From assembly GCF_001855385.1 (NCBI RefSeq), contig NZ_MKIE01000003.1:227924-291923 (forward strand): a stretch of DNA of 64,000 bases. Reading direction: 5' to 3'. The DNA is from Andreesenia angusta. GTDB taxonomy: Bacteria; Bacillota; Clostridia; Tissierellales; Gottschalkiaceae. Below are positions 28,239 to 37,391 of the stretch, in pieces (position 1 is the stretch's first letter; every line of letters starts with the position of its first letter). Position numbers and translations under genes: made by a program. Under the pieces are notes generated by a model. That model was given only the letters and a program-made list of their open reading frames with translations. It searched no databases and was not told the DNA's origin.

Positions 28239-28254
28239 TTAAATTGAATACACC

Positions 28255-28285
28255 AGGCAGAAGGCATATGCTTTCTGCCTTTTTT
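28255..28285 (+). terminator. Terminator after glyA
   Basis: AGGCAGAA (28255-28262) pairs with TTCTGCCT (28273-28280), extended inward toward an ATAT loop, followed by T5. Confidence 0.85.
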
Positions 28286-28286
28286 A

Positions 28287-28315
28287 TTGGGAAAATACAG
28301 TGTTTATGCTATAAT
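28287..28315 (+). promoter_or_regulatory. Promoter of the DUF512-der unit
   Basis: TTGGGA (28287-28292), 17 bases, perfect TATAAT (28310-28315) with TGC before it (extended -10). It is 36 bases before the start. Confidence 0.75.
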
Positions 28316-28350
28316 GGATAGACGAGACGATAAAAATAGAAGGTGCATAG

Positions 28351-29685
28351 ATGGAACTGAAAAATTTAAACGAAAATATAAACATAGTGGAGGAAGTTTC
28401 TAGCGGAAGCATAGCTGAAGAGCTTGGGATAGAGCCTGGGGACATAATACTGTCTGTAAACGGAGAATCTATTAAAGATATAATAGATTACAAGTACATG
28501 GTGACAGACGACTATGTAGAGATGGATATCCAAAAGCCGGACGGAGAGATTTGGGAGCTTGAGATAGAGAAAGAGCCCGATGAAGACATTGGAATAAGCT
28601 TTACAAACCCCCTTATAGACCAGGCCAAGAACTGCAGGAACAAGTGTATTTTCTGTTTCATAGACCAGCTGCCTAAAGGGATGAGAGAGACGCTCTACTT
28701 TAAAGACGACGACTCGAGGCTTTCTTTTTTGCAGGGGAATTTCGTGACTCTCACCAATATGAGCGAGGAAGAGATCGAGCGTATAATAAGGTACAGGATA
28801 AGCCCGATAAATATATCCGTACACACAACAGACCCAGAGCTTAGAGTCAAGATGCTCTGCAATAAAAACGCAGGAAGGCTCTACGGGATACTGGAGAGAT
28901 TTTCTGAAGCTGGTATAGAGATGAACTGCCAGATAGTGGCTGTACCTGGAATAAACGACGGGGAAAATCTGGATAGGACATTGAAGGACTTGTCCAGGCT
29001 ATATCCAAATGTAAATAGCGTGGCCATAGTGCCTATAGGTGTCACCAAGTACAGGGAGGGGCTGTACCCTGTGGAGATATATGACAGAAGCTCCGCAAAC
29101 GAGATGGTGAAAAGAGTGGAAGCGCTTCAGAAGAAGTATCTTTCGGAGCTTAAGACAAGATTCGCCTTTATATCAGACGAATTCTACATCCTGTCAGGAG
29201 TGGAGATACCGGATGCTGACTACTATGAGGGGTTTCCGCAGCTTGAAAATGGAATAGGGCTTATAAGATCTTTTGAGGATGAGATAGTCTCGGCGCTCAA
29301 GCAAAAGCCTGAAAACAGATCAAATAAAAGGCGCTACACAATAGCTACAGGGAAGCTTGCCTACGAGTTTATGAAAGAGGTGGCTGAGCTTGTAATGAGC
29401 AAGTACAGATGTCTGGAGATAGCTGTGGTGGAAGTCGAAAATGAATTTTTTGGAAGAGACATCACAGTCGCTGGACTTCTTACTGGATCGGATATACTGA
29501 AAGCGCTCGAGGGAAAAGATGTAGGAGATGTGCTTCTCGTATCCAGGTCGATGATGAAGAGAGACGAAGAGATTTTCTTAGACGATATAACGCTCCAAGA
29601 ACTCGGAGAGAGACTAGGTGTAGAAGTAGTGCCGTCAGAAGTGGATGGAGCAAAATTTGTAGAGATATTTGAAGACAAGGAGTGA
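28351..29685 (+). CDS. DUF512 family protein with PDZ and radical-SAM-like domains
   Basis: This 444-residue protein is the clostridial DUF512 type. Residues ~10-75 look like a PDZ domain ([21 protein letters not shown]). Residues 95-102 form CRNKCIFC, a CX3CX2C radical-SAM cluster motif (C95, C99, C102) followed by [19 protein letters not shown]. The C-terminal ~200 residues are DUF512. The substrate is unknown. It overlaps or abuts der, and in clostridia the pair der-plsY-gpsA commonly follows this gene, suggesting a link to ribosome or envelope biogenesis that is only inferred. Confidence 0.87.
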   Translation: MELKNLNENINIVEEVSSGSIAEELGIEPGDIILSVNGESIKDIIDYKYMVTDDYVEMDIQKPDGEIWELEIEKEPDEDIGISFTNPLIDQAKNCRNKCIFCFIDQLPKGMRETLYFKDDDSRLSFLQGNFVTLTNMSEEEIERIIRYRISPINISVHTTDPELRVKMLCNKNAGRLYGILERFSEAGIEMNCQIVAVPGINDGENLDRTLKDLSRLYPNVNSVAIVPIGVTKYREGLYPVEIYDRSSANEMVKRVEALQKKYLSELKTRFAFISDEFYILSGVEIPDADYYEGFPQLENGIGLIRSFEDEIVSALKQKPENRSNKRRYTIATGKLAYEFMKEVAELVMSKYRCLEIAVVEVENEFFGRDITVAGLLTGSDILKALEGKDVGDVLLVSRSMMKRDEEIFLDDITLQELGERLGVEVVPSEVDGAKFVEIFEDKE

Positions 29686-29690
29686 TAGAT

Positions 29691-31010
29691 ATGGGAAGAC
29701 CAGTAGTGGCAATAGTCGGAAGACCTAACGTCGGCAAGTCGACGCTTTTCAACAAATTAGCTGGAAAGAGAATAGCTATAGTGGAGGACAAGCCAGGAGT
29801 TACAAGAGACAGGATATATGCAGAGGGGGAGTGGCTGAACAAGCACTTCACCATGATAGATACAGGAGGTATAGAGCCGGACACTGAGGATATAATACTC
29901 TCTCAGATGAGACGCCAGGCAGAGATGGCTATAGAGACAGGCGATGTAATACTGTTTATAGTAGATGGAAAGGCAGGTATTACACCGGCAGACAGAGAGA
30001 TAGCTCAGATGCTTAGAAAGTCGAAGAAAAAAGTCATACTTGTATGCAACAAGATAGACACACACCTCACTCCAGACACAGTGTACGAGTTCTACGAGCT
30101 GGGAATGGACGAGCTGGCTGTGATCTCGGCTGGGCAGGGACTTGGGCTTGGAGACCTTCTGGACATGGTCATAGCACACTTTCCAGACGACAAGGACACT
30201 GAGAAAGATGAAGACCTGATGAAAGTCGCTGTGGTAGGAAAGCCTAATGCAGGAAAGTCATCTATAATAAACAAGATACTAGGCGAGAACAGGGTCATAG
30301 TCAGCGACATAGCTGGAACGACTAGAGACGCCATAGACACGCCTTTTCAGGTTGGAGAAGACAAGTACGTGTTTATAGACACGGCAGGGCTTAGAAAGAA
30401 GAATAAGATAAACGAAAACATAGAGAGATATTCAGTCGTAAGGACTCTTACAGCTGTAGAGAGAGCGGATGTGGTCATAATAATGATAGACGCCACTGAG
30501 GGCATAACAGAGCAGGACACGAAGATAGCGGGCTTCGCTCACAACAACGGAAAGGCTGCTATAATAGCGGTGAACAAATGGGACCTAGTGGACAAAGAGG
30601 ACAAGACCTACCTTCAGTTTGAAAACGATATAAGACGCGAGCTTTCTTTTATGGCCTATGCGCCCATCATATTCCTTTCAGCTAAAACCGGACAGAGAGT
30701 AAGCAAAATGCTTGGAATGATAAAAGAAGTCAACGAGAGCTACAATATGAGGGTCAGCACAGGAGTGTTGAACGACATAATAGGTAGAGCTGTGCTTATG
30801 AACCAGCCGCCTTCTGACAAGGGAAAGAGGCTGAAGATCTACTACGCAACACAAGTTGGAGTAAGGCCTCCTAAGTTCGTCATATTTGTAAACGACAAAG
30901 AGCTTATGCACTTCTCTTACCTCAGGTACCTGGAAAATCAAATAAGAGATTCCTTTGAGTTCAAGGGGACCCCTATACAATTCGAGTTGAACGAGAAAAA
31001 GGGGGACTAG
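29691..31010 (+). CDS. der: Ribosome biogenesis GTPase Der (EngA)
   Basis: Der is an essential GTPase needed for 50S ribosome assembly. The 439 residues contain two tandem G domains, with P-loops GRPNVGKS near the start and GKPNAGKS near residue 180, NKID and NKWD as the G4 motifs, and a C-terminal KH-like domain. I chose ATG 29691, eight bases after AAGGAG, over a GTG at 29682. It follows the DUF512 gene directly and is followed by plsY one base after its stop, so the three are one transcription unit. Confidence 0.96.
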   Translation: MGRPVVAIVGRPNVGKSTLFNKLAGKRIAIVEDKPGVTRDRIYAEGEWLNKHFTMIDTGGIEPDTEDIILSQMRRQAEMAIETGDVILFIVDGKAGITPADREIAQMLRKSKKKVILVCNKIDTHLTPDTVYEFYELGMDELAVISAGQGLGLGDLLDMVIAHFPDDKDTEKDEDLMKVAVVGKPNAGKSSIINKILGENRVIVSDIAGTTRDAIDTPFQVGEDKYVFIDTAGLRKKNKINENIERYSVVRTLTAVERADVVIIMIDATEGITEQDTKIAGFAHNNGKAAIIAVNKWDLVDKEDKTYLQFENDIRRELSFMAYAPIIFLSAKTGQRVSKMLGMIKEVNESYNMRVSTGVLNDIIGRAVLMNQPPSDKGKRLKIYYATQVGVRPPKFVIFVNDKELMHFSYLRYLENQIRDSFEFKGTPIQFELNEKKGD

Positions 31011-31011
31011 G

Positions 31012-31617
31012 ATGAAATCTGAATTGCTCGTAGCTGCGATAGCTTATCTGTTAGGTAATATACAGACATCTTATCTTATCGGAAGGTATTTCAAAAAGAC
31101 CGATATAAGGGAGCATGGCAGCGGAAATGCAGGAACTACAAATGCGCTCAGGGTTTTCGGCAAAAAGATAGCTATAATCACATTGCTCGTGGATGCTTTA
31201 AAGGGAGTTGCGGCTGTATATATTGGAATGAATCTGGGCGGACTAGGGCTTGACGGAGGCCTTTTTGCCGGAATAGCTGTAATAGTTGGGCATAACTGGC
31301 CTTTCTATCTCAAGTTTAGAGGTGGGAAGGGAGTTGCCACTTCGATAGGAGTGGGACTTGCTATATCCCCGCTCTCGGCGCTGATTTCCATAGCTATAGG
31401 AATTAGCATAATTGCGAAGAGCAAATATGTATCACTTGGGTCTATCGTAGCCATAACGATATGGCCTTTTTTGAACATACTGGTAAGAGGCTCTTTCGAG
31501 CCAAAGCTATTTGTATTCGGAATCATAATGGCAACTATGTCAATATACAAGCACAGGGAAAACATAAAGAGGCTTGCAAACAAGACAGAAAACAGGCTTG
31601 GACAGAAGAAGTCCTAG
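31012..31617 (+). CDS. plsY: Glycerol-3-phosphate acyltransferase PlsY
   Basis: PlsY moves the acyl group from acyl-phosphate to glycerol-3-phosphate, the first step in membrane phospholipid synthesis. The 201-residue protein has about five membrane helices and the three conserved cytoplasmic motifs: SGNAGTTNALR near residue 37, a middle GHNWPFYLKFRGGKGVATS, and a C-terminal YKHRENIKRL. The next gene, gpsA, makes its glycerol-3-phosphate substrate, so the pair covers two consecutive steps. Confidence 0.95.
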   Translation: MKSELLVAAIAYLLGNIQTSYLIGRYFKKTDIREHGSGNAGTTNALRVFGKKIAIITLLVDALKGVAAVYIGMNLGGLGLDGGLFAGIAVIVGHNWPFYLKFRGGKGVATSIGVGLAISPLSALISIAIGISIIAKSKYVSLGSIVAITIWPFLNILVRGSFEPKLFVFGIIMATMSIYKHRENIKRLANKTENRLGQKKS

Positions 31618-31644
31618 CAGAAGAAATGTTTAGGAGTGGAGAAT

Positions 31645-32679
31645 ATGAGAGATAAAATCGCTGTACTAGGAGGAGGAAGCTGGGGAACGGCGCTGGCTAT
31701 ACTGCTCTGCCAAAAGGGGATAGATGTATCTATATGGCTTAGGGACAGGGATCAGGCTGAAGCTATGATGAAGAAAAGGGAGAACGAAAAGTACCTTCCA
31801 GGAATAGAGCTTCCAGAGGAGCTTTGCATAGTTTCTGATATATCAGAGGCTGTGAAAGACAGAAGTTTCATAGTCAACGCTGTTCCTACTCAAGGTGTGA
31901 GAAATGTCCTAAAAGACCTGAAGGGAAAGCTTAAAAGCGGTGCGACTATAGTGAATGTGTCTAAAGGACTAGAGATAAACAGTTTACTAAGGATATCTGA
32001 AGTAGTAGAATCAGAACTAGGGGATATAGATTACTGCATGCTTTCTGGACCATCGCATGCCGAAGAGGTTGCGAGATGTATTCCTACTACAGTTGTGGTG
32101 TCATCTAGAAAGAGAGAGACAGCTGAAGCTGTGCAGGATCTCTTTATGACACCTAGATTCAGAGTCTATACGAACCCAGACCTTGTAGGTGTGGAGCTTG
32201 GGGGAGCGCTCAAGAACATAATAGCACTTGGCGCAGGAATATCTGATGGGCTTGGATACGGTGACAACACAAAAGCCGCCCTTATGAGCAGGGGTTTTGT
32301 GGAAATGGCGAAGCTTGGCAGGATGATGGGGGCTTCAAGCTCTACTTTTTCAGGGCTCTCAGGCATGGGGGACTTGATAGTCACATGCACCAGCATGCAC
32401 AGCAGAAATAGAAGGGCTGGGATACTGATAGGAGAAGGCCATTCAAGAGAGTCGGTTAGAGAAAAGATAGGCATGGCTGTAGAGGGTATAAAGACTACCG
32501 ACGCTGCTTATGAACTGGCTAAAAAGTACGGAGTGGAAATGCCTATAACAAGTGAAATCTACAGCGTGCTGTATGAAGGCGGAAAAGTGGAAGACTCTAT
32601 GGAGAGGCTTATGATGAGAAACAAGAAAAATGAGATGGAAGAGCTTCTAGATAGCGAAAGGGCATCTTGGGAGAAATAG
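31645..32679 (+). CDS. gpsA: Glycerol-3-phosphate dehydrogenase [NAD(P)+]
   Basis: GpsA reduces dihydroxyacetone phosphate to sn-glycerol-3-phosphate, feeding PlsY. In this 344-residue protein the N-terminal Rossmann fold has GGGSWGTALAILL. The catalytic-domain segments SGPSHAEEVA, GGALKNIIALGAGISDGLGYGDNTKAAL and SGMGDLIVTCTS are all present. I chose ATG 31645 with AGGAG eight bases upstream. In spore-forming clostridia spoIVA often follows. Here the next gene is an unknown membrane protein whose start overlaps or closely follows this stop. Confidence 0.96.
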   Translation: MRDKIAVLGGGSWGTALAILLCQKGIDVSIWLRDRDQAEAMMKKRENEKYLPGIELPEELCIVSDISEAVKDRSFIVNAVPTQGVRNVLKDLKGKLKSGATIVNVSKGLEINSLLRISEVVESELGDIDYCMLSGPSHAEEVARCIPTTVVVSSRKRETAEAVQDLFMTPRFRVYTNPDLVGVELGGALKNIIALGAGISDGLGYGDNTKAALMSRGFVEMAKLGRMMGASSSTFSGLSGMGDLIVTCTSMHSRNRRAGILIGEGHSRESVREKIGMAVEGIKTTDAAYELAKKYGVEMPITSEIYSVLYEGGKVEDSMERLMMRNKKNEMEELLDSERASWEK

Positions 32680-32696
32680 CAAAGGACGGGAACGAG

Positions 32697-33080
32697 ATGG
32701 TACTAAAAGAGATTATTCAGCTTTTGACTGTTCTGCTCATGGTGAGCGTGTTTGGCTATGTGCTTTCGGTTTTGAAGGAAAAGATGAGTCTGAAGTCCAA
32801 TACCATAGTCATTGATAAAAAAAATCTGACTCAAGAACAGATAGACCAAGCTGAGATAAAGACATTTCTTGTAGACGGAGAAGTTATAAGGGCCGGGGAC
32901 GAAATAAGGCTCTTTATGAAGGAAAGGTGTAAGCTTGAAGGAGTAGTCCTGGGTGCTAGAAAGAAAGATGATGAAATACTCATATACACAGATAAAGATG
33001 AGCTGAAAAAATGCAAGCTGGAAAATATAAGGCGTGTAAAAGTGGTCAGCAAGTACGGTATGTTTTTTAAAGCTTTCTAA
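32697..33080 (+). CDS. Uncharacterised small membrane-anchored protein
   Basis: I do not recognise a family for this 127-residue protein. A hydrophobic segment at about residues 6-22 (IQLLTVLLMVSVFGYVL) should anchor it in the membrane with a soluble, charged C-terminal domain rich in Lys and Asp. That domain holds beta-strand-like stretches (TFLVDGEVI, EILIYTD). The start is ATG 32697 behind AAAGGA; an upstream TTG inside gpsA is possible. It leads into an HlyD-like gene, so it may act at the envelope. Confidence 0.7.
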   Translation: MVLKEIIQLLTVLLMVSVFGYVLSVLKEKMSLKSNTIVIDKKNLTQEQIDQAEIKTFLVDGEVIRAGDEIRLFMKERCKLEGVVLGARKKDDEILIYTDKDELKKCKLENIRRVKVVSKYGMFFKAF

Positions 33081-33111
33081 ATGAAGGCTTTATTCTATAA
33101 GAGGTGGTCTT

Positions 33112-34389
33112 TTGAGTGGTAAAGTTACTAATATAGAGGAAAGAAGAAAAAAGAGAAAAAGTTCGAAAAAACAGAAAAAAATTATCAGAATTTTAGTTAT
33201 TTCAGTTATAATTGGGTATTTTATAATAAGGGCTGTGCCTATGGTGTTGTCTTCTCATATAAGCACAAAGCCTGTAGAGAAAGAGGTATTCACAGACAAG
33301 ATAGATTCAAAGGGGATACTTTTCAAAAAAGAGACCGTTTACACCCGTAGCGCTGAAAATCTGGAGTTTGCGAAAAAAGAGGGTGAGCGCATAGGCTCGG
33401 GCGAGACGATAGCGGTTTCAAAGTCCAAAGACTATGCTTCACTGGAGCAAGAGCTCCAGACTGCAAATGAGAGCATACAGCTCTACACAGAGCTTTTAAA
33501 CGAGTACAGCTGGCTTAGAAGCCTTAAGGAAAAGGAAGAAGACGCAGTAGAAAGCTATGTGAATCACCTTAGGGAAAAGACCAAGTTAGAAGACGAAAGG
33601 CTTGAGTCCATAAGAAGAGATATTCAGAACGGAACAAAGAGCAATGAAAGCTTCTTCAAAGAAGAGATAGAGAAGTTGGAGTCCACAAGAAGCCAGACTG
33701 AGGAAAAGCTTAAAACTGGAAAAGAGACTTATTTTGCAAAGTCTCCCGGTGTTGTTTCATCTAAGCTAGATGGCTTTGAAGAAGAGTTAAACTTTGAAGC
33801 GCTTGAAAAGCTGGATAGCGCTAAATACAATGAGATAAAGGGCAGAATAAAGTCTGCCGAGAAAAAAGATATTTCAAAAGGAGTCAAGACTGTAGAAGGA
33901 CATATATGGTACATGGCGCTGGACATAGACAAGGCCTACGGCAACGAGTTTAAAGATAAGACAAGCGTGGAGGTTGAATTCAACAAAGGAGAGTACGCTC
34001 TCAAGGGCAAGATAAAACAGTTGGATATCAAAGACAGAGCGTTGATGGTGATAGAGTTCAATGAGGGGCTTCACAGGTTTTATGATGACAGATACGTAGA
34101 CGTAGCTATAGTAAAAGGCAGGTACAGCGGACTTAGGGTTCCGAGCTCTGCCATAACAGAGCAAGATGGACAGAGGGGAGTCTATATAAAGGAAGTAAGC
34201 GGCATAGTGAAGTTTATTCCTGTGAGACTGCTCTACAAGGGGGACGAATACTCTATAGTAAACGACGAGGAACAAGGCAGTATAGAGTACAAGAAGAAAG
34301 GCGAAACCGTAACGGCTAGATCACTTCAGGTGTTTGATGAAGTGTTTGAAAATAGCATGTTTGTAAGAGAGAATCAGGTGGTAAACTAG
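33112..34389 (+). CDS. HlyD-like (membrane-fusion-protein type) protein in the division cluster
   Basis: This 425-residue protein resembles HlyD-type adaptors. A very basic cytoplasmic N-terminus (EERRKKRKSSKKQKK) is followed by one membrane helix (about residues 25-45), a lipoyl-like strand region, a long Lys/Glu coiled coil (about 105-210), and a C-terminal beta-barrel-like domain with YDDRYVDVAIVKGRYSGLRVPSSAI. Unlike usual adaptors it has no ABC or RND transporter beside it and sits upstream of yggS-sepF. A division or wall role is plausible but only inferred. The start is TTG 33112 behind GAGGTGG. Confidence 0.78.
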   Translation: MSGKVTNIEERRKKRKSSKKQKKIIRILVISVIIGYFIIRAVPMVLSSHISTKPVEKEVFTDKIDSKGILFKKETVYTRSAENLEFAKKEGERIGSGETIAVSKSKDYASLEQELQTANESIQLYTELLNEYSWLRSLKEKEEDAVESYVNHLREKTKLEDERLESIRRDIQNGTKSNESFFKEEIEKLESTRSQTEEKLKTGKETYFAKSPGVVSSKLDGFEEELNFEALEKLDSAKYNEIKGRIKSAEKKDISKGVKTVEGHIWYMALDIDKAYGNEFKDKTSVEVEFNKGEYALKGKIKQLDIKDRALMVIEFNEGLHRFYDDRYVDVAIVKGRYSGLRVPSSAITEQDGQRGVYIKEVSGIVKFIPVRLLYKGDEYSIVNDEEQGSIEYKKKGETVTARSLQVFDEVFENSMFVRENQVVN

Positions 34390-34401
34390 GAGGTGTTTAA
34401 A

Positions 34402-35094
34402 ATTAGCATAAAGGAGAATTTAGAAGAAGTAAGGACTAGGATCGACAAGGCGCTTTCGTCAAAAGGCAAAACTGTAGACGACATAGTGCTTATAGCTGTC
34501 ACCAAGACAAAAGGCGTAGACATGATAAACGAAGCGATAGCGCTTGGGACAACCGATATTGGAGAGAACAAGGTGCAGGAGATACAGGACAAGTATGAAA
34601 TGATAGAGGGGAATCCTAGAATTCATATGATAGGGCATCTTCAGACCAACAAAGTCAAGTACATAATAGATAAGGTGGATCTTATACATTCGCTTGACAG
34701 AAAGAGTCTAGCAGTAGAGATACAGAAGAGAGCAGAGCAGAAGGGGATAGTTGCAGAAGTTCTTATACAGGTAAATGTGGCAGAAGAAGAGAGCAAATTC
34801 GGACTTAAAGTCGAAGAAGTGGCTTCTTTTGCAGAGAGCCTCCTCAGCTATCCGAACATAAAAGTAAAGGGGCTTATGACTATAGCGCCATATGAAGAAG
34901 ATCCTGAAAAGACAAGGTATGTGTTCAGGACCATGAAAGAGCTGTACGAAGAGATAAAGTCTAAAAACTACTCTAATTTCGATATGGAGTACTTGTCTAT
35001 GGGGATGACAAACGACTATGAGATAGCTTTAGAAGAGGGTGCCAATATGATAAGAGTTGGTACAGGGATTTTTGGGAAGAGAAACTACAATTAG
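34402..35094 (+). CDS. yggS: PLP homeostasis protein, YggS family
   Basis: YggS (PLPBP) is a small PLP-binding protein that keeps pyridoxal phosphate levels in balance and has no known catalytic reaction. The protein is about 230 residues, with the PLP lysine in LIAVTKTKG and segments GENKVQE, HMIGHLQTNK and GLMTIAPY. The start is unusual. AGGAGGTG (34388-34395) ends eight bases before ATT 34402, and reading from that ATT gives MSIKENLEE, the usual family N-terminus. The GTG at 34393 lies within the ribosome site itself. It lies next to sepF, as in Bacillus. Confidence 0.9.
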   Translation: MSIKENLEEVRTRIDKALSSKGKTVDDIVLIAVTKTKGVDMINEAIALGTTDIGENKVQEIQDKYEMIEGNPRIHMIGHLQTNKVKYIIDKVDLIHSLDRKSLAVEIQKRAEQKGIVAEVLIQVNVAEEESKFGLKVEEVASFAESLLSYPNIKVKGLMTIAPYEEDPEKTRYVFRTMKELYEEIKSKNYSNFDMEYLSMGMTNDYEIALEEGANMIRVGTGIFGKRNYN

Positions 35095-35106
35095 GAGGAA
35101 TGTAAA

Positions 35107-35556
35107 ATGTCAGGACTATTGGATAAAGTTAAATATATTGTGGGATTAGACGACGAGGAAGAAGTGGAGTATGAGTACGAAGAGGAGCAGTATGAGACAC
35201 TTGAAAGTGCACCTAAGCAGACTGAAACCAAGAACAACAAAGTGGTCAGCATACACACTCACACAAATGCAAACACAAAGGTGATGATATACGAGCCTAA
35301 AGCATACAATGAAGTTACAACCATAATAGAAGAACTTAAAAATAGAAAGCTGATAGTCATAAATATGCTCGGGCTAGAAGGGGAAGTGAAGGGGAACGTA
35401 TTCCACTGCTTAAGCGGAGCTATATATGCAATGGAGGGAAATATGCAGAAGGTTGCAAAGGACATATTCGTGCTGGCGCCTAACAATGTAGAAGTGGATT
35501 CAAACAAGATAAGCGAAGAGATGAGCAACAAGGGAATATTCCCTTGGCAAAAATAA
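35107..35556 (+). CDS. sepF: Cell division protein SepF
   Basis: SepF binds membrane and FtsZ and organises the division ring, largely taking the role of FtsA's anchor in Gram-positives. The 149 residues show an amphipathic N-terminal helix (LLDKVKYIVGL), an acidic linker (EEEVEYEYEEEQYE), and the C-terminal dimerising domain with VINMLGLEGEVKGNVFHCLSGAIYAM. AGGAGG precedes the ATG. It sits in the order yggS-sepF-yggT-ylmH-divIVA, which is conserved across Firmicutes. Confidence 0.95.
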   Translation: MSGLLDKVKYIVGLDDEEEVEYEYEEEQYETLESAPKQTETKNNKVVSIHTHTNANTKVMIYEPKAYNEVTTIIEELKNRKLIVINMLGLEGEVKGNVFHCLSGAIYAMEGNMQKVAKDIFVLAPNNVEVDSNKISEEMSNKGIFPWQK

Positions 35557-35580
35557 ATTTTCCCAGAAGGTGGAGTGGTT

Positions 35581-35850
35581 TTGATATACAATGTAGTGAG
35601 ATCGTTAGATATTCTTTTGAATTTAGTTGTATGGCTTATAATAGGTAGGTCGATTGTCTCTATAGTGGTGAGGGACTATGGCAACCCTCTTGTGAGGATC
35701 CTCTACGACGTGACAGAGCCTATACTGATGCCGTTTAGAAAGATAATAGAGAGGCTGAATATAGACACTGGAATGATAGATTTCTCGCCGCTGCTGGCTA
35801 TACTGGCTATAAACTTGGCCAGAAGATTGCTCTGGGGCATGATTTTCTAG
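35581..35850 (+). CDS. yggT: YggT family membrane protein
   Basis: YggT is a small membrane protein with two helices, found next to sepF and often tied to division or envelope growth; its molecular role is not known. The 89 residues have a first helix (LDILLNLVVWLIIGRSIVSIV) and the conserved DVTEPILMPFRKIIE loop between the helices, then ILAINLARRLLWG. The start is TTG 35581 behind AAGGTGGAG; an in-frame GTG six bases earlier lies within the ribosome site. Confidence 0.9.
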   Translation: MIYNVVRSLDILLNLVVWLIIGRSIVSIVVRDYGNPLVRILYDVTEPILMPFRKIIERLNIDTGMIDFSPLLAILAINLARRLLWGMIF

Positions 35851-35861
35851 GGGCATACATG

Positions 35862-36647
35862 ATGAAAAACAAAGAGAAGTATCTAGAACATATAAAAGAC
35901 AAGGGCCAGTACGACACGATGAGAAGGCTCTTGGACAAGATAGAGATAGTAGAGAGGAATTACGAAGCAGAGTGGACTGACTTTTTAGATCCATACCAGA
36001 TAAGGCTTTCGGAGTCTATACTGAACAGATTTGATGTAAACTACTACGCGGAAGGCGGAACTGAAGAGGCCGAGAGGAAGTCGATAGTGATATACCCCGA
36101 GTACCTTTCAAGAGATGATGTAGAGAATCCTGTAGCAGCTATAGAGATTGTAGGCTCTTTTAAATTCAATGAGGTGTCTCATAGAGACTATCTGGGCTCT
36201 ATACTTGGAACAGGCGTGAAGCGGGAAAAAATAGGGGATATATATATCGGAGAAGGTCATGCGCAAGCTGTACTTCACAGGGATATCCTAGACTATGTGA
36301 AGGCGAATCTGGAGCGGATAGGGAAAGAGCGAGTTCAAGTGAAAGAGATACCCTTATCTGAAGTAGAGAACCAGGAAGTTGAGTATGAAGACAAGGTCGT
36401 AGTTGTAAGCTCGGAGAGGCTAGATGTTATGATAAGCGAAGTATACAGCGTCTCTAGAGCCAAGAGCAAATCGATAGTATCTTCCGACAGGGTTAAGGTG
36501 AACTGGGCTCCAACTTCGGAGCCCTCTTTAAAGCTATCCTCAGGGGACCTTGTATCGGTGAGAAAGCTAGGCAGATTTATAGTGGGAGAGTCAAGGGGGA
36601 CTACGAGAAAAGACAATGAAAGGCTAGAGGTAAGACTGTATAAATAG
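35862..36647 (+). CDS. ylmH: YlmH-type S4 RNA-binding protein
   Basis: This 261-residue protein is YlmH, an S4-domain RNA-binding protein that is part of the sepF-divIVA cluster and has been linked to ribosome quality control in Bacillus. The C-terminal S4 domain carries ERLDVMISEVYSVSRAKSKSIVSSDRVKVN. The N-terminal two-thirds is the YlmH-specific region with the FLDPYQIRLSE segment. Two ATG codons are adjacent (35859 and 35862). The second gives better spacing from AGGGG. It is cotranscribed with yggT and divIVA. Confidence 0.9.
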   Translation: MKNKEKYLEHIKDKGQYDTMRRLLDKIEIVERNYEAEWTDFLDPYQIRLSESILNRFDVNYYAEGGTEEAERKSIVIYPEYLSRDDVENPVAAIEIVGSFKFNEVSHRDYLGSILGTGVKREKIGDIYIGEGHAQAVLHRDILDYVKANLERIGKERVQVKEIPLSEVENQEVEYEDKVVVVSSERLDVMISEVYSVSRAKSKSIVSSDRVKVNWAPTSEPSLKLSSGDLVSVRKLGRFIVGESRGTTRKDNERLEVRLYK

Positions 36648-36657
36648 GAGGACTGCA

Positions 36658-37314
36658 ATGTTTACACCAATAGATATTCAAAAAAAGGAATTTTCAAAAT
36701 CTTTCAAAGGATATAAGGAAACAGAGGTGGACAGCTTTTTAGATGAGCTGACTATAGACTACGAGAAGCTGTTTAGGGAAAATGTGGAGCTGAAAGACAA
36801 GCTGAGCATGATGACCGAGCAGATAAAGCACTACAGCTCTATAGAGCAGACGATACAGAAGACTCTTGTAATGGCACAGGGCACAGCTGAAGAAGTGACT
36901 TTAAATGCCAGAAAAAAGGCGGAGCTCATAATAGAGGACGCTGAGAAGGAGTGTAGGAAAAGGTCAGAGAGCGGAAATGAAGAGCTGAGAAAGATAAAAG
37001 AAGAGTATGACAGGCTGAAAAAAGAGATGATGATCTACAAAACTAAATGCAAGTCCATCATAAGCTCTCAGTTGGCTATGATAGAGAGCGAGCTTGAGGA
37101 GTTTTCTTTCGGAGAGATGTCATCGGATTTTGAAGCTGAGGGCGAGCAGGAGCAACTGTCAGAGCAGGAGATTGAATCTGAAACTGAAGTAGCTGAGGCG
37201 AGCACAGAGATTGCTTGTGAAGCAGATAGCACAGCAAGTGAAAAGCCTGATATGGCAGAAGATATGTACAGCACAAGAAGGATAGACATATCTGGAGGAG
37301 TAAGTGGAGCTTAG
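36658..37314 (+). CDS. divIVA: DivIVA domain cell division/polarity protein
   Basis: DivIVA binds curved membrane at poles and septa and recruits other proteins. The 218 residues begin with the lipid-binding turn (TPIDIQKKEFSKSFKGYKETEVD, a typical DivIVA N-terminus). A long coiled coil runs to about residue 145, and an acidic, Ser/Glu-rich tail (about 150-205) is not conserved in the family. AGGAGG precedes the ATG. It closes the yggS-sepF-yggT-ylmH-divIVA run and is followed by a terminator. Confidence 0.94.
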   Translation: MFTPIDIQKKEFSKSFKGYKETEVDSFLDELTIDYEKLFRENVELKDKLSMMTEQIKHYSSIEQTIQKTLVMAQGTAEEVTLNARKKAELIIEDAEKECRKRSESGNEELRKIKEEYDRLKKEMMIYKTKCKSIISSQLAMIESELEEFSFGEMSSDFEAEGEQEQLSEQEIESETEVAEASTEIACEADSTASEKPDMAEDMYSTRRIDISGGVSGA

Positions 37315-37332
37315 AAAAAGTTTGTTTTTGAC

Positions 37333-37360
37333 GACTAGGAATTTATATTTCTAGTCTTTT
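37333..37360 (+). terminator. Terminator after divIVA
   Basis: GACTAGGAAT (37333-37342) pairs with ATTTCTAGTC (37347-37356), with one G-T pair, then T4. Confidence 0.7.
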
Positions 37361-37391
37361 GTATTTAAAGCGTCAAAGTGGAGGTGTGGAT

